Shown one piece after another: positions 24,878 through 33,645 of a DNA stretch of 64,000 bases; positions within the stretch are counted from its first letter, which is position 1, and the number at the start of each line of letters is the position of its first letter. The stretch comes from an uncultured Coriobacteriaceae bacterium (GTDB lineage Bacteria > Actinomycetota > Coriobacteriia > Coriobacteriales > Eggerthellaceae): contig CACXMZ010000005.1 of the NCBI GenBank assembly GCA_902768975.1, positions 1-64,000 on the forward strand, read 5' to 3'. A program made the position numbers and the translations under genes. A model generated the notes under the pieces. That model had not been told where the DNA came from. It did no database searches and saw nothing but the letters and a program-made list of their open reading frames with translations.

Positions 24878-24913
24878 CTGGAACATATGCTTGTATCTGC
24901 AGGTATGTTCCAG
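24878..24913. promoter_or_regulatory. Inverted repeat between the phosphatase and the NHLM operon
   Basis: CTGGAACATA (24878-24887) is repeated inverted at 24904-24913, with 16 bp between. It lies in the 272-bp divergent intergenic region (24748-25019), which contains no other gene, and may be a regulator site for one or both genes. Confidence 0.45.
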
Positions 24914-25019
24914 GTAGTGTGGTTTTGAAAGCGTTTTAATTTGCGCTGTTCTGCTCAAGTAAGCGAATGCAAGCTGGCGGTAAAGCAAGCGCATTTACGT
25001 AGGTGGACAGGAAGTAATC

Positions 25020-25643
25020 ATGGCAGAACCATCAGCCAAGCAGGAGTCTCTTGGGTCAAAGATGTTTCGCGAGTCGGCTCTTAACAAGATGTCGTCAGCC
25101 GAAGACCTTGACCGTTATCTTCAAGTAACCAATCCAAGTGCATGGGTTCTTCTTGCGGCTGTGGCCGTATTGCTGATTGCTGCAGTTATCTGGGGCTTTA
25201 CCGCAACTCTGCCAGTTAAAACATCGACCATTGGTGTATTGAAGGACGGCGAAATTACTTTCTTTTTGCCCTACGACGGTGGCGTAAGTGCTACGGAGTT
25301 TAGTGAAGTAACAGCTGCTGGCTATAGCGCAAAAATCAAGTCCATTAACAAAAACCCGCATTCGCGGCGTGAAGTGGAAGCTACTATCGGCAGCGACTAC
25401 ACCTACGACAACCTTACTCTTACGGACTGGAGCTATAAGATCATTATTGACTTGCCTGTCGAAATTTCCGACTGGGTTGATGGCGACGACGTACCTATTG
25501 TGGTGACAACAGAACAGGTTTCGCCCATCAAGTACTTATTTGGCGCTGCAGACGAAACTGCCGTTCAGAGCGCTAAAGCCAATGACAGCACCGCGCAGGC
25601 AAGTAGCGCCCAGGCGACTAGTTCGCAAGTAAACGGAGCGTAA
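25020..25643 (+). CDS. NHLM-type membrane-fusion (HlyD-like) secretion protein (207 aa)
   Basis: The N-terminus (FRESALNKMSSAEDLDRYLQ, then VTNP) is the characteristic start of NHLM secretion proteins. One membrane helix follows at residues about 41-63 and the rest lies outside the membrane with beta-strand style. At 207 residues it is shorter than most of the family; the coiled-coil hairpin is missing. The last 25 residues are Ala/Ser/Gln-rich. ATG 25020 follows AGGAAG. It is the first gene of a tight operon with the two ABC transporters (gap of 7 bp) and would link the exporter to the cell envelope. Confidence 0.8.
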   Translation: MAEPSAKQESLGSKMFRESALNKMSSAEDLDRYLQVTNPSAWVLLAAVAVLLIAAVIWGFTATLPVKTSTIGVLKDGEITFFLPYDGGVSATEFSEVTAAGYSAKIKSINKNPHSRREVEATIGSDYTYDNLTLTDWSYKIIIDLPVEISDWVDGDDVPIVVTTEQVSPIKYLFGAADETAVQSAKANDSTAQASSAQATSSQVNGA

Positions 25644-25650
25644 CCCTGGT

Positions 25651-27828
25651 ATGGCTAAACGCGTACGCAATGTTCCCCAAGTCATGCAGATGGAGGCGAC
25701 CGAATGCGGTGCCGCCTCTCTCGCCATGATACTTGCGCATTACGGGCGCTGGGTTCCGCTTGAAGAAGTACGCAGCGCCTGTGGTGTTTCCCGCGACGGA
25801 AGCAAGGCTGTCAACATCCTTCGTGCCGCACGTGACTATGGGCTTGAAGCCGACGGCTACACTTTCGACCTAGAAGGCCTGCGCGAAAACGCCGAATTCC
25901 CTTGCATCATTTTTTGGAATTTCTACCACTTTGTTGTGCTTACCGGCTTTTCTTCAAATGGCAAATGGGCCTATATTAACGACCCTGCTCGTGGCCAGGT
26001 TCGTGTGAGGATAGAAGACTTCGACCAGTCGTTTACCGGCATCGTTTTGCAAATGCACCCAGGCGAAAACTTCCAGCCTGCGGGCAGTCCTCCTTCAACA
26101 ATAGCCTTCATACGCGAACGTTTAAAGGGGATGACGGGGCCCATACTATTCGTGGCGCTTGCCACAGCCCTTCTTTCAATAATTGGTATTTTGAATTCGT
26201 CCATGGCGCGCGTGTTTGCCGACGTAGTGCTGGGCCATGAAGGGGTCAACTATTCTGCCCTTGTGCCCATTACTATCGCCCTGGCCCTGTTCGCCATACT
26301 TCAAATTGTGGTTACCTTTGCCCACGCTATCTATTTGCTCAGGATTCGTGGCAAGTTTGAAGCGGTCGCATCTTCGAAATTCTTCTGGCACCTTTTGCAC
26401 TTGCCTGCAGAATTTTATTCGCAGCGTCTTGTGGGCGACCTGCAGCAGCGCCAGGCTGCCAATGCCCAGATTGCCCAAACCGTTCTGCGCGACCTTGCAC
26501 CAGCACTTATTAATGCCGTGCTTGTTGTGGTGTATTTGGTGGTCATGTTTATGTACAGTGCGCCGCTCGCGCTTGTGGGCATTGCAGCGGTGGTCATAAA
26601 TTCCCTGATGGCACGCTATATTTCTGAAAAGCGCATTAATATTATGCGCGAATATATGCGTAACGCTGGCATGCAGCACTCCATTGTGGTTGCCGCCGTC
26701 GACATGATTGAAAGTATTAAGGCTTCGGGCGCAGAAGCTGGTTTCTTCGAACGCTGGAGCGGGACCCAGGCCTTAGCAAGCAACGACATTGCCCGTGCAT
26801 CGAAGCTCAACGCCTACCTCGGTTCTATTCCCAGCTTACTCGTGCAGCTCGTCAATGTCATAGTTCTTGTTGTAGGCACCTTGCTTATTATGGATGGCCA
26901 GTTTACCCCTGGCATGCTCTTAGCCTTCCAGGGCTTCCTTTCCGCATTCATGGCTCCTATTAATTCACTCGTGAACCTGGGGCAGACTCTTCAGGAATCG
27001 CGCACGCAGATGGAACGCGTCCAAGACGTGCTGAACTACAAACCCGACGTATCCAAAACCTCCGACGATTCTGACTACCTCGACGAAGAGGACCATGGCC
27101 TTGGCAAGCTTTCGGGCAACATCGACGTGAAGGACATCACTTTTGGCTACTCGAAGCTTGAAAAGCCCACTATTGAAGGTTTCAATTTGCATGTTGAGCC
27201 TGGCCAGTGGGTTGCGTTGGTAGGCGGTTCTGGGTCGGGCAAGTCGACCATTGCCAAGCTTATCAGTGGTCTTTACCAGCCGTGGTCGGGCGAAATTCGA
27301 TTCGACGGAAAGTTGGCAAGCGACATTCCGCGTGGTCAACTGCGTGGCTCTTTGGCCGTCGTGGACCAAGACATTTCCATGTTTGCAGGCACGGTTTCTG
27401 AAAACGTGAGCCTTTGGGACAAGTCCATTGAAGACTTCGAAGTCATTATGGCTTGCCGCGACGCAGACATCCACAATGACATACTTGCGCGTGAAGGTGG
27501 TTATCGCGGCGAAATGCTTGCTGGTGGTAAAAACTTTTCTGGTGGCCAGCTCCAACGCCTCGAAATCGCGCGTGTTTTGGCCCAGGATCCAACCATCGCC
27601 ATTTTAGACGAAGCGACAAGTGCCCTCGACGCCAAAACGGAAGAAAAAGTTATCCACTCCATTCGCAAACGACAAATTACCTGCATTGTGGTTGCTCACA
27701 GGCTTTCAACCATTCGTGACTGCGATGAAATTATCGTGCTTGACCACGGGCACGTAGTTGAACGCGGCACGCATGAAGAACTATTGGCACTGGACGGCGC
27801 CTATGCCGAATTGGTAAGAAACGACTAG
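25651..27828 (+). CDS. NHLM exporter with C39 peptidase and ABC domains (725 aa)
   Basis: Three parts are visible. The C39 peptidase (residues 1-130) has Cys19 in EATECGAASLAMIL, His93 in FYHFVVLTGF and Asp111 in YINDPARG, so the catalytic triad is complete. It cuts leaders after a double glycine. A six-helix ABC membrane domain spans about 155-440. The ATPase has Walker A GGSGSGKST and the signature NFSGGQLQR. Such proteins remove Nif11-type leaders and export the core. The orphan Nif11 peptide at 2381 has a matching GG site. The operon is complete for export but has no precursor beside it. Confidence 0.92.
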   Translation: MAKRVRNVPQVMQMEATECGAASLAMILAHYGRWVPLEEVRSACGVSRDGSKAVNILRAARDYGLEADGYTFDLEGLRENAEFPCIIFWNFYHFVVLTGFSSNGKWAYINDPARGQVRVRIEDFDQSFTGIVLQMHPGENFQPAGSPPSTIAFIRERLKGMTGPILFVALATALLSIIGILNSSMARVFADVVLGHEGVNYSALVPITIALALFAILQIVVTFAHAIYLLRIRGKFEAVASSKFFWHLLHLPAEFYSQRLVGDLQQRQAANAQIAQTVLRDLAPALINAVLVVVYLVVMFMYSAPLALVGIAAVVINSLMARYISEKRINIMREYMRNAGMQHSIVVAAVDMIESIKASGAEAGFFERWSGTQALASNDIARASKLNAYLGSIPSLLVQLVNVIVLVVGTLLIMDGQFTPGMLLAFQGFLSAFMAPINSLVNLGQTLQESRTQMERVQDVLNYKPDVSKTSDDSDYLDEEDHGLGKLSGNIDVKDITFGYSKLEKPTIEGFNLHVEPGQWVALVGGSGSGKSTIAKLISGLYQPWSGEIRFDGKLASDIPRGQLRGSLAVVDQDISMFAGTVSENVSLWDKSIEDFEVIMACRDADIHNDILAREGGYRGEMLAGGKNFSGGQLQRLEIARVLAQDPTIAILDEATSALDAKTEEKVIHSIRKRQITCIVVAHRLSTIRDCDEIIVLDHGHVVERGTHEELLALDGAYAELVRND

Positions 27829-27837
27829 GGTTGTCTT

Positions 27838-30024
27838 ATGAGTTGGTTTGAAGAACAACTAAAGACACGTAATCGCCTCGACGACGAACAGATTATCGAA
27901 GCGTACGACAAGATTGCGCGCGCGGTGGTAGACACCAAAGCCGCTTCGCGCCTTTCCTTCGACGAACTCGCAGCAACCGACAATGCGGTGGCAGCACTAC
28001 TTCATTACTTTGGCCGCCAGCCAGACCCTGTGCCCGACACGATAGTCGACCCACTGGACCGCATGGACATGGCCATTCAGTCGAGCGGCCTTATGAAGCG
28101 AAAGGTGTATTTGAAGGGCGAATGGTGGAAGGACGCAACAGGTGCATATTTAGGACAACTTAAAAGCGGTGAAGCTATCGCTATTTTCCCCTTCGGCATG
28201 CGCAGCTATGTGTATGTTGAGCCACGCACGAACAAGAAAGTTCTTGTGACCAAGAGAACCGCGGCTGACGTTATGTCTGAAGCCTATTGCTTCTATCGTC
28301 CTTTGCCCGACACGAAGCTTAGCTTGCGCGACCTGGTTCATTTCATGTTTTCTTCGCTCGACCCAGGCGACTATATGCGCATGATTATGGCAGCTTTGGT
28401 CGTTGTTCTTATTGGTCTTTTGCCTGCCGTGGCAAACAACCTCTTGTTTGACCGCGTTATACCTTCGGGTAACCCCAACCTCATTGTGCCTATTTGTGCC
28501 CTGCTTCTTGGGGCGGTGTTTGGGCAAGCACTCATTGGTATTGCGCGAAACATGATTACAGCTCGCCTTTCTAGCAAGCTTTCAATTCAAGTTGAAGCAG
28601 CCATGACGGCTAGGCTGTTTTCACTCGATGCTTCATTCTTCAAAAACAGGCAGGCGGGCGACCTTGCAAAGCGCGTGGGAAGTGTTAAAAATCTTATAGA
28701 TATTCTTACGCAAGTTGGCTTAGGCGCAGGTCTTACGGCACTCTTTTCATTTGCGTATATCGTACAGATTCTTTCGTTTGCACCTTCACTTGCCATTCCT
28801 GCCTTAATCGTTATCGGCGTTCAAATTGTTCTTGGCATTGCTATTGCAGTAACCCAGGTACGCATGCAACAGGACATTGTCAAGTCCGACCTTGAAGTTT
28901 CGGGCCTGGTTCCAATCTTATTGAATGGTGTTTTGAAGTTGAAGTTAGCAGGCGCCGAAAAGCGTGCGTTCGCACGTTGGGCGGAAGCCGAATCGAAGAG
29001 CCTTCAAACGAAGTACAACATTCCATTCTGGTATAAGATTTCAAATACCTTGCCGCCTCTTGTTACTCTCATAGGTACTATTCTGATTTATTGGGTGGCA
29101 GGCACGACGAATGTTTCACTTCCTGAATTTATGGCATTTAATGTGGCCTATGGCGCTGTGCTTGGGGCTGTTACCATGCTTGCTTCCATGGCACCCAGCT
29201 TTGCCGCTGCGCGTGCTGCTGTCGATTCTTTGAAGCCCTTGCTCGAAGCTGTTCCCGAACCTGTGCAGCGCGGTAAAACGATTTCAAACATCACCGGCTC
29301 TATTGAAATGTCGGGCCTCACTTTCCGCTATACGCCTGCGCAAAAGCCCATTATCGACAACCTTTCTTTGAAGATAAGCCCTGGTGAATACCTTGCCGTT
29401 GTGGGTAAATCAGGGTCGGGCAAGTCTACACTTATGCGCTTGCTTCTGGGGCTTGAAAAGCCAGAGCGCGGTGCCATTTATTACAGTGGCCAGGACTTAA
29501 ACGACCTCGACATTCGTTCCCTGCGCCGCATTGTTGGTGTGTGCTTGCAAAATGGCAGCCTGTTTTCAGGAACCATCTTCCATAACATTACGATTTCTTC
29601 GCCGCGTGCCACTATGGACGACGCGTGGGAAGCGGCAGAACTTGCTGGTGTCGCAGACGACATTCGCGCCATGCCCATGGGCATGCATACCCTTGTATCT
29701 GAAGGTTCGGGCGGCGTTTCGGGCGGCCAGCGTCAGCGCATCCTTATTGCGCAGGCGGTCTGTTCAAAGCCGCGTATTCTTATGTTCGACGAAGCCACGA
29801 GTGCCTTGGACAACGTAACGCAAAAGCATGTGAGCGACGCGCTTGCAGGTCTAAAATGTACGCGCATCGTGGTGGCACACCGTCTTTCAACTATCAAGCT
29901 CGCCGACCGTATTGTTATGCTCGACGGTGGCCACATTATCGAAGAAGGCACCTACGACGAATTGATCGCCTTAGATGGTGAATTTGCCGAACTTGTCAGG
30001 CGTCAACAACTTGAAAAGCCATAA
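27838..30024 (+). CDS. NHLM exporter, second ABC transporter (728 aa)
   Basis: Paired with the C39-ABC protein in NHLM systems. The N-terminal 160 residues form the extra domain seen in these second ABC proteins (RLSFDELAATDNAVAALLHY; KVYLKGEWWKDATGAYLGQL), without a peptidase Cys. A six-helix membrane domain follows (about 175-460), then an ATPase with Walker A GKSGSGKST, signature GVSGGQRQR and Walker B MFDEATS. The start lies 9 bp after the previous stop. The two ABC proteins probably act as a heterodimer. Confidence 0.92.
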   Translation: MSWFEEQLKTRNRLDDEQIIEAYDKIARAVVDTKAASRLSFDELAATDNAVAALLHYFGRQPDPVPDTIVDPLDRMDMAIQSSGLMKRKVYLKGEWWKDATGAYLGQLKSGEAIAIFPFGMRSYVYVEPRTNKKVLVTKRTAADVMSEAYCFYRPLPDTKLSLRDLVHFMFSSLDPGDYMRMIMAALVVVLIGLLPAVANNLLFDRVIPSGNPNLIVPICALLLGAVFGQALIGIARNMITARLSSKLSIQVEAAMTARLFSLDASFFKNRQAGDLAKRVGSVKNLIDILTQVGLGAGLTALFSFAYIVQILSFAPSLAIPALIVIGVQIVLGIAIAVTQVRMQQDIVKSDLEVSGLVPILLNGVLKLKLAGAEKRAFARWAEAESKSLQTKYNIPFWYKISNTLPPLVTLIGTILIYWVAGTTNVSLPEFMAFNVAYGAVLGAVTMLASMAPSFAAARAAVDSLKPLLEAVPEPVQRGKTISNITGSIEMSGLTFRYTPAQKPIIDNLSLKISPGEYLAVVGKSGSGKSTLMRLLLGLEKPERGAIYYSGQDLNDLDIRSLRRIVGVCLQNGSLFSGTIFHNITISSPRATMDDAWEAAELAGVADDIRAMPMGMHTLVSEGSGGVSGGQRQRILIAQAVCSKPRILMFDEATSALDNVTQKHVSDALAGLKCTRIVVAHRLSTIKLADRIVMLDGGHIIEEGTYDELIALDGEFAELVRRQQLEKP

Positions 30025-30074
30025 AGAAGCTTGATCATTACGAGGGCTTTCTTTTCCCATAAGGGACGGTATTC

Positions 30075-31253
30075 GTGAAGCGTACACTCATGTATAGGAA
30101 CCAGGAATTACTCGACTTTGAAGTCGATACTGCCGCGCACAAGGTACATGTGTTGGATGCCCCCGAAAGGGGTGATGAAAGCCTTGCAAAACTTGGGATA
30201 GACACAAATAACCTCGATGAATTCATGATCAGATTCATTCTTGGGCGTTGTATTTCGAGTGTTCGTAAGGTTTATCCCGTATTAGTTGACGCCTTTGGCG
30301 TACACAGCTCGATTGAATTGGTTTTAAGAGGGCACGGCGCGTCATTAACTGACCATTTTTGGTATCGTGCACCTGGCTCAACAGAGCGATGGGAAGACAT
30401 TAATTTTTTCGACAACGCGTGGGACGAAACCTTTTGCCAAGCCATTTTTGAAGGCGATTATTCAAAGCTCGCATCCTGTTCACCCGACATTCCCGACCTT
30501 ACAACAAGGGGAACTCTTGAAAAAGCATGGGAAAAAAACGACCAGGGAATCTTCTTGGTGAAAGAATCTCTGCTTAAAAGTGGAGCCGACTTGGAAGGTG
30601 CTGTGCTTGGCGCAAAGCTTTGCAGGCTGTTGTATGGCGAAGATGCTTACCAGCCCCTGTATGCCGAAGAGCGCTGCGGGAGGCGTTTTTCGGTCAGTCC
30701 GCTTATGATTTCAAGAGACGAAGAACTTGTGCAAGGTTGGCGCTTATTTGCCCTCTCTGGCTTACAGATGGAACCCAGTGGCGGCATGATGGGCCCAACT
30801 ACATCAGAAATGATGATGGATGTTTTTTCGCGTGCAGGAATTTCGAACCCTTCGGCAGACACTGCGAAAATTTTTACCTTTAAAGACCTGGCGCTCTTGG
30901 CTGACTTTCATACGGGAAACTATGGTCTTGTTTGTAATGTTCATACAGGGGAGCGCCGCGTGGCGCCCCCCTTTGACTATGACCGTTCATTTGGCTTCCC
31001 GAACGAGGATTATCCCATCGATGTTATGTGTAGTAAGCCTACGCTTGCCATTATGACCTGCGCCTATTCATTTACCGACCTGGACCCCTCTTGGGACATG
31101 ACATGGTATAAGCCAGAACTTTTGGAAGGCTTTGAAGAACATATTATAGATGCCTATGACTCCCACCCAGAACTTCCGAGCAATTTTGCTGCTTTGATTG
31201 CCCACTTGTTTGTGACCCAACGTGACTATGTCAATGGCATAGCTAGATCTTAG
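30075..31253 (+). CDS. HipA-like kinase at the end of the NHLM operon (392 aa)
   Basis: The protein keeps the main active-site elements of the HipA kinase fold. A nucleotide-binding Lys163 (FLVKES) fits the HipA strand. The catalytic loop LADFHTGNYGLV (Asp277, His279, Asn282) matches the HipA DxHxxN pattern, and PPFDYDRSFG (Asp301) matches the metal-binding segment. The N-terminal half has DHFWYRAPGSTERWEDINFF, seen in HipA relatives of gut bacteria. The start is GTG 30075 behind AAGGGACGG; ATG 30090 is possible. It lies 50 bp after the exporter and has no HipB-type antitoxin beside it. It might modify the exported peptide, give immunity, or act independently. Confidence 0.7.
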   Translation: MKRTLMYRNQELLDFEVDTAAHKVHVLDAPERGDESLAKLGIDTNNLDEFMIRFILGRCISSVRKVYPVLVDAFGVHSSIELVLRGHGASLTDHFWYRAPGSTERWEDINFFDNAWDETFCQAIFEGDYSKLASCSPDIPDLTTRGTLEKAWEKNDQGIFLVKESLLKSGADLEGAVLGAKLCRLLYGEDAYQPLYAEERCGRRFSVSPLMISRDEELVQGWRLFALSGLQMEPSGGMMGPTTSEMMMDVFSRAGISNPSADTAKIFTFKDLALLADFHTGNYGLVCNVHTGERRVAPPFDYDRSFGFPNEDYPIDVMCSKPTLAIMTCAYSFTDLDPSWDMTWYKPELLEGFEEHIIDAYDSHPELPSNFAALIAHLFVTQRDYVNGIARS

Positions 31254-31356
31254 AAGAACAAGCCAGCTGCACATGCCTAGAAGATTAGGGGAGTGTTCTT
31301 TGTGATGTTTACTTGCCTGGTTTTTGCGCATATTCGTGTTAGGGTGGGGTGCTAAA

Positions 31357-32046
31357 GTGATTTTAGACCTGCTTAGTATTGCCGAAGATGAGCGCTTTGT
31401 GGTGCTTGCGCCACATCCCGACGACGAAAGCTTGGGAACAGGCGGCGTATTGCTGCGCCATCCCGGCCAGGCCGATGTGTATGTTATTTCCGATGGGGGC
31501 TTGGCCGACCCTGCAGTGCCAAGCGACCAAATGGTTGCCCAGCGGCGCGCAGAATTCGAATGCGCCATGGAGCTTGCGCGCCCGGCAAGCATTCATTGGC
31601 TGGGCTTTCCCGACGCGCATTTGTCCGAATGCCCCCATTGCGTTGATGCCATTGATTTCACGCAGTATACGAAGGCCTTTCTTCCGTGGACTGAAAGCTT
31701 GCACCCAGACCATGTGGCTGTTGCGCAATTCAGTCTTGCCCGAATGAAGCAGCAGGGCGCGCAATGTGAAGTTTTCCTCTACGAACTGCAGGCGCCGTTT
31801 CGGTGTCCAACGCATTTTTTCGAAATTACCGAAGTGCTGGAAGCTAAGCGCGAGCTTATAAGTTGTTACCAGAGCACGCTTGCGCTCTACCCGCAAGACG
31901 AAGTAACGCTTGCCCTGAATAAGTTCCGTTCATGCCAGCGCGAAGAGCCAGATCAGTGGTGCGAATGTTTCTTGCATGTCGACCTTGACGGCACTATTGT
32001 TCCGCCGGCAACTCCTGGAGCTAAAATGGACGTCGCACAATGGTAG
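31357..32046 (+). CDS. PIG-L-family deacetylase (229 aa)
   Basis: The metal-binding motif APHPDDESLGTGG is near residue 18, and a second His (HPDHVAV) lies near residue 120. The family hydrolyses N-acetyl groups from sugars such as N-acetylglucosamine in glycolipids, thiols or antibiotics. The substrate here is unknown. I chose GTG 31357, which sits a few bases after AGGGTGGGG; GTG 31336 and TTG 31324 also lie in frame. It is followed 22 bp later by a DUF218 protein, so both may act on cell-envelope carbohydrate. A C-terminal Cys-rich stretch (CQREEPDQWCECF) is unusual. Confidence 0.8.
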   Translation: MILDLLSIAEDERFVVLAPHPDDESLGTGGVLLRHPGQADVYVISDGGLADPAVPSDQMVAQRRAEFECAMELARPASIHWLGFPDAHLSECPHCVDAIDFTQYTKAFLPWTESLHPDHVAVAQFSLARMKQQGAQCEVFLYELQAPFRCPTHFFEITEVLEAKRELISCYQSTLALYPQDEVTLALNKFRSCQREEPDQWCECFLHVDLDGTIVPPATPGAKMDVAQW

Positions 32047-32068
32047 CGGGCAGGGAAGTGTTCAAGCG

Positions 32069-32818
32069 GTGAACATGGGTGCAGCCATAGTACTTGCTGT
32101 TCTTGGTGTGACAAGTGCACTATACGGTCTGAGCCTTGTATTGTCTGCGTCAAAAGTGCGCTTCCATTACGCCTGGTTCTTTTTTACACTCCTTCTTGTT
32201 GCTCCGGCGGCCCTTATGGCGCTCGAGCTCTGGGACAAGATTCCCCTTGCGCTCCATGGAGTGGTAGTGGGCGCCCTTGTCTTGTTTGTTGCCTGCGAAA
32301 TAATCATTGGTGCAGCCATCGTTCGTCATTATTCCGATGCGGGCGAACAGGGGCTGGACTGGCTTGTTGTGCTGGGCGCACAGATACTTGAAGGAAAGCC
32401 TGGCCGCACGTTCACCTGTCGGCTCGAAGCGGCCTACGACTACCTTCTTGCCAACCCGTGCACCCGCTGTATTGTGTGCGGTGCTCAGGGCACCAATGAG
32501 TCGGTGCCAGAATCCCATGCAGGGCGCGACTATCTTATTGAGCGCGGAATCGATCCAGCCCGTATCCAGATTGAAGACAGTTCATTTAGTACGGTGCAGA
32601 ACATTCGCAATGCGGTAAAGCTCGTGGACCGTGAACGCGACGCCGTTGGCATCGTAACTAATAATTACCATGTAGCTCGTTCGCTTGCCATTGCACGCAA
32701 AGCAGGTCTAGGGCATGTTGTGGGCATTGCGGTAAAAAGCCATTCGGGCCTTCGCTTGAGTAGCGTGGTGCGCGAGTCCTTCGCCTGGGCAAAGGATATC
32801 CTTTCGGGCAAGGCCTAA
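32069..32818 (+). CDS. DUF218/YdcF-type membrane protein (249 aa)
   Basis: Four membrane helices occupy the first 90 residues, followed by the DUF218 domain: DWLVVLGAQILEGKPG, TRCIVCGAQGTNESVPES and TNNYHVARSLAIARKAG, with His and Gln-Gly-Thr as likely active-site residues. Members include SanA, ElyC and YdcF, linked to envelope carbohydrate metabolism. I chose GTG 32069, ten bases behind AGGGAAG; ATG 32075 is close. It follows the PIG-L deacetylase by 22 bp, so the two are probably cotranscribed. Confidence 0.8.
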   Translation: MNMGAAIVLAVLGVTSALYGLSLVLSASKVRFHYAWFFFTLLLVAPAALMALELWDKIPLALHGVVVGALVLFVACEIIIGAAIVRHYSDAGEQGLDWLVVLGAQILEGKPGRTFTCRLEAAYDYLLANPCTRCIVCGAQGTNESVPESHAGRDYLIERGIDPARIQIEDSSFSTVQNIRNAVKLVDRERDAVGIVTNNYHVARSLAIARKAGLGHVVGIAVKSHSGLRLSSVVRESFAWAKDILSGKA

Positions 32819-32969
32819 TAGTTTTTGGCATTTGCTCCAAATGGCAGCTCAAGGCAGCGGTTCCAACGTGCGACATGGGTAGCGGTAATCGCAAGCGAAA
32901 GCCCCAAAAGGGCCGCCATAAGGCCAGTAGACGCTGCACCGAAATTAAAAAAATGAATCCAAGCAGCTA
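32819..32969 (-). pseudogene. Tail of a truncated membrane protein
   Basis: One minus-strand frame reads IAAWIHFFNFGAASTGLMAA and continues LLGLSLAITATHVARWNRCL to a stop near 32819. It looks like the end of a membrane protein. No start codon with a ribosome-binding site exists, and the frame is cut by the gene at 32970. Confidence 0.4.
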
Positions 32970-33629
32970 TTAGTCAAAAGCTAACTCATGGTGTATTCCA
33001 TGAATATGCGGAACGGTGCTTTGGAGCCCTGGTACGGGGTGGCGCAGCTTTTCAAATTCTTCTTCCACCGCTTCGGACGTCATGGGTTTGAGCATGAAGC
33101 CGCAGGCTCCCGTTTTCCAAGCATCGAAAGCATATTCGCGATACTCGGTGAGGAATATGACATTGGTTCGGGGGTGCAGCTCAAGCATTTCTTCGCAGAG
33201 TTCAAGCCCGTTGGTGTGCCCCATTTCTATCTCGATAAAAGCAATTGCAACAGGGTGGGCCTGGGCATATTCGATGGCGTCTGTTGGACTAATGAAGCCG
33301 GTAATAGAAGCCCCGGGAAATACATCTTCAAGTACCGAAAGAGCCCCCGCAATAGCAATAGGTTCGTCGTCCACGATGATAATACGCGGCACTTCTTCCA
33401 CTTGCGCAATAGTAAGCAGGGTTGTGGTGTCTACACCCAGGCATTCTGCAATGCGGGGAACAATGGCAAGGTCGGGGATGCGGTCGCCCGACTCCCAGCG
33501 GGCAACGGTTGAACGGTTAACAAAAAGTTCGGCGGCAAGTTGTTGCTGCGAAAGGCCGCGCGACTGCCTCAGCGCCTTGAGCGAGTCCGAAAAAGGTGAA
33601 TCGGTTGTTTCGTGCCTTTCTCTGGGCAT
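32970..33629 (-). CDS. XRE helix-turn-helix fused to a receiver-like domain (219 aa)
   Basis: The XRE-type helix-turn-helix occupies residues 15-70 (ALRQSRGLSQQQLAAELFVN). A response-regulator receiver domain follows at 80-195 with IIIVDDE (Asp87, Asp88), Thr161 and Lys181. The position of the phospho-acceptor is Glu133 in AFIEIEMGHTNG, where active receivers have Asp. Glu can mimic the phosphorylated state, so the domain may be locked or sense something else. ATG 33629 follows GGAGG; earlier frame starts lack one. The upstream gene (33646-34680) is 16 bp away on the same strand. No histidine kinase is present. An output domain in front of the receiver is an uncommon order. Confidence 0.85.
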   Translation of the reverse strand: MPRERHETTDSPFSDSLKALRQSRGLSQQQLAAELFVNRSTVARWESGDRIPDLAIVPRIAECLGVDTTTLLTIAQVEEVPRIIIVDDEPIAIAGALSVLEDVFPGASITGFISPTDAIEYAQAHPVAIAFIEIEMGHTNGLELCEEMLELHPRTNVIFLTEYREYAFDAWKTGACGFMLKPMTSEAVEEEFEKLRHPVPGLQSTVPHIHGIHHELAFD

Positions 33630-33645
33630 CCTGTCCTCCAAACTC

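Noticed and set aside
24878-24913. An SOS (LexA) box
   Set aside because: GAAC and GTTC are about 20 bp apart, too far for a LexA site; kept only as an inverted repeat.
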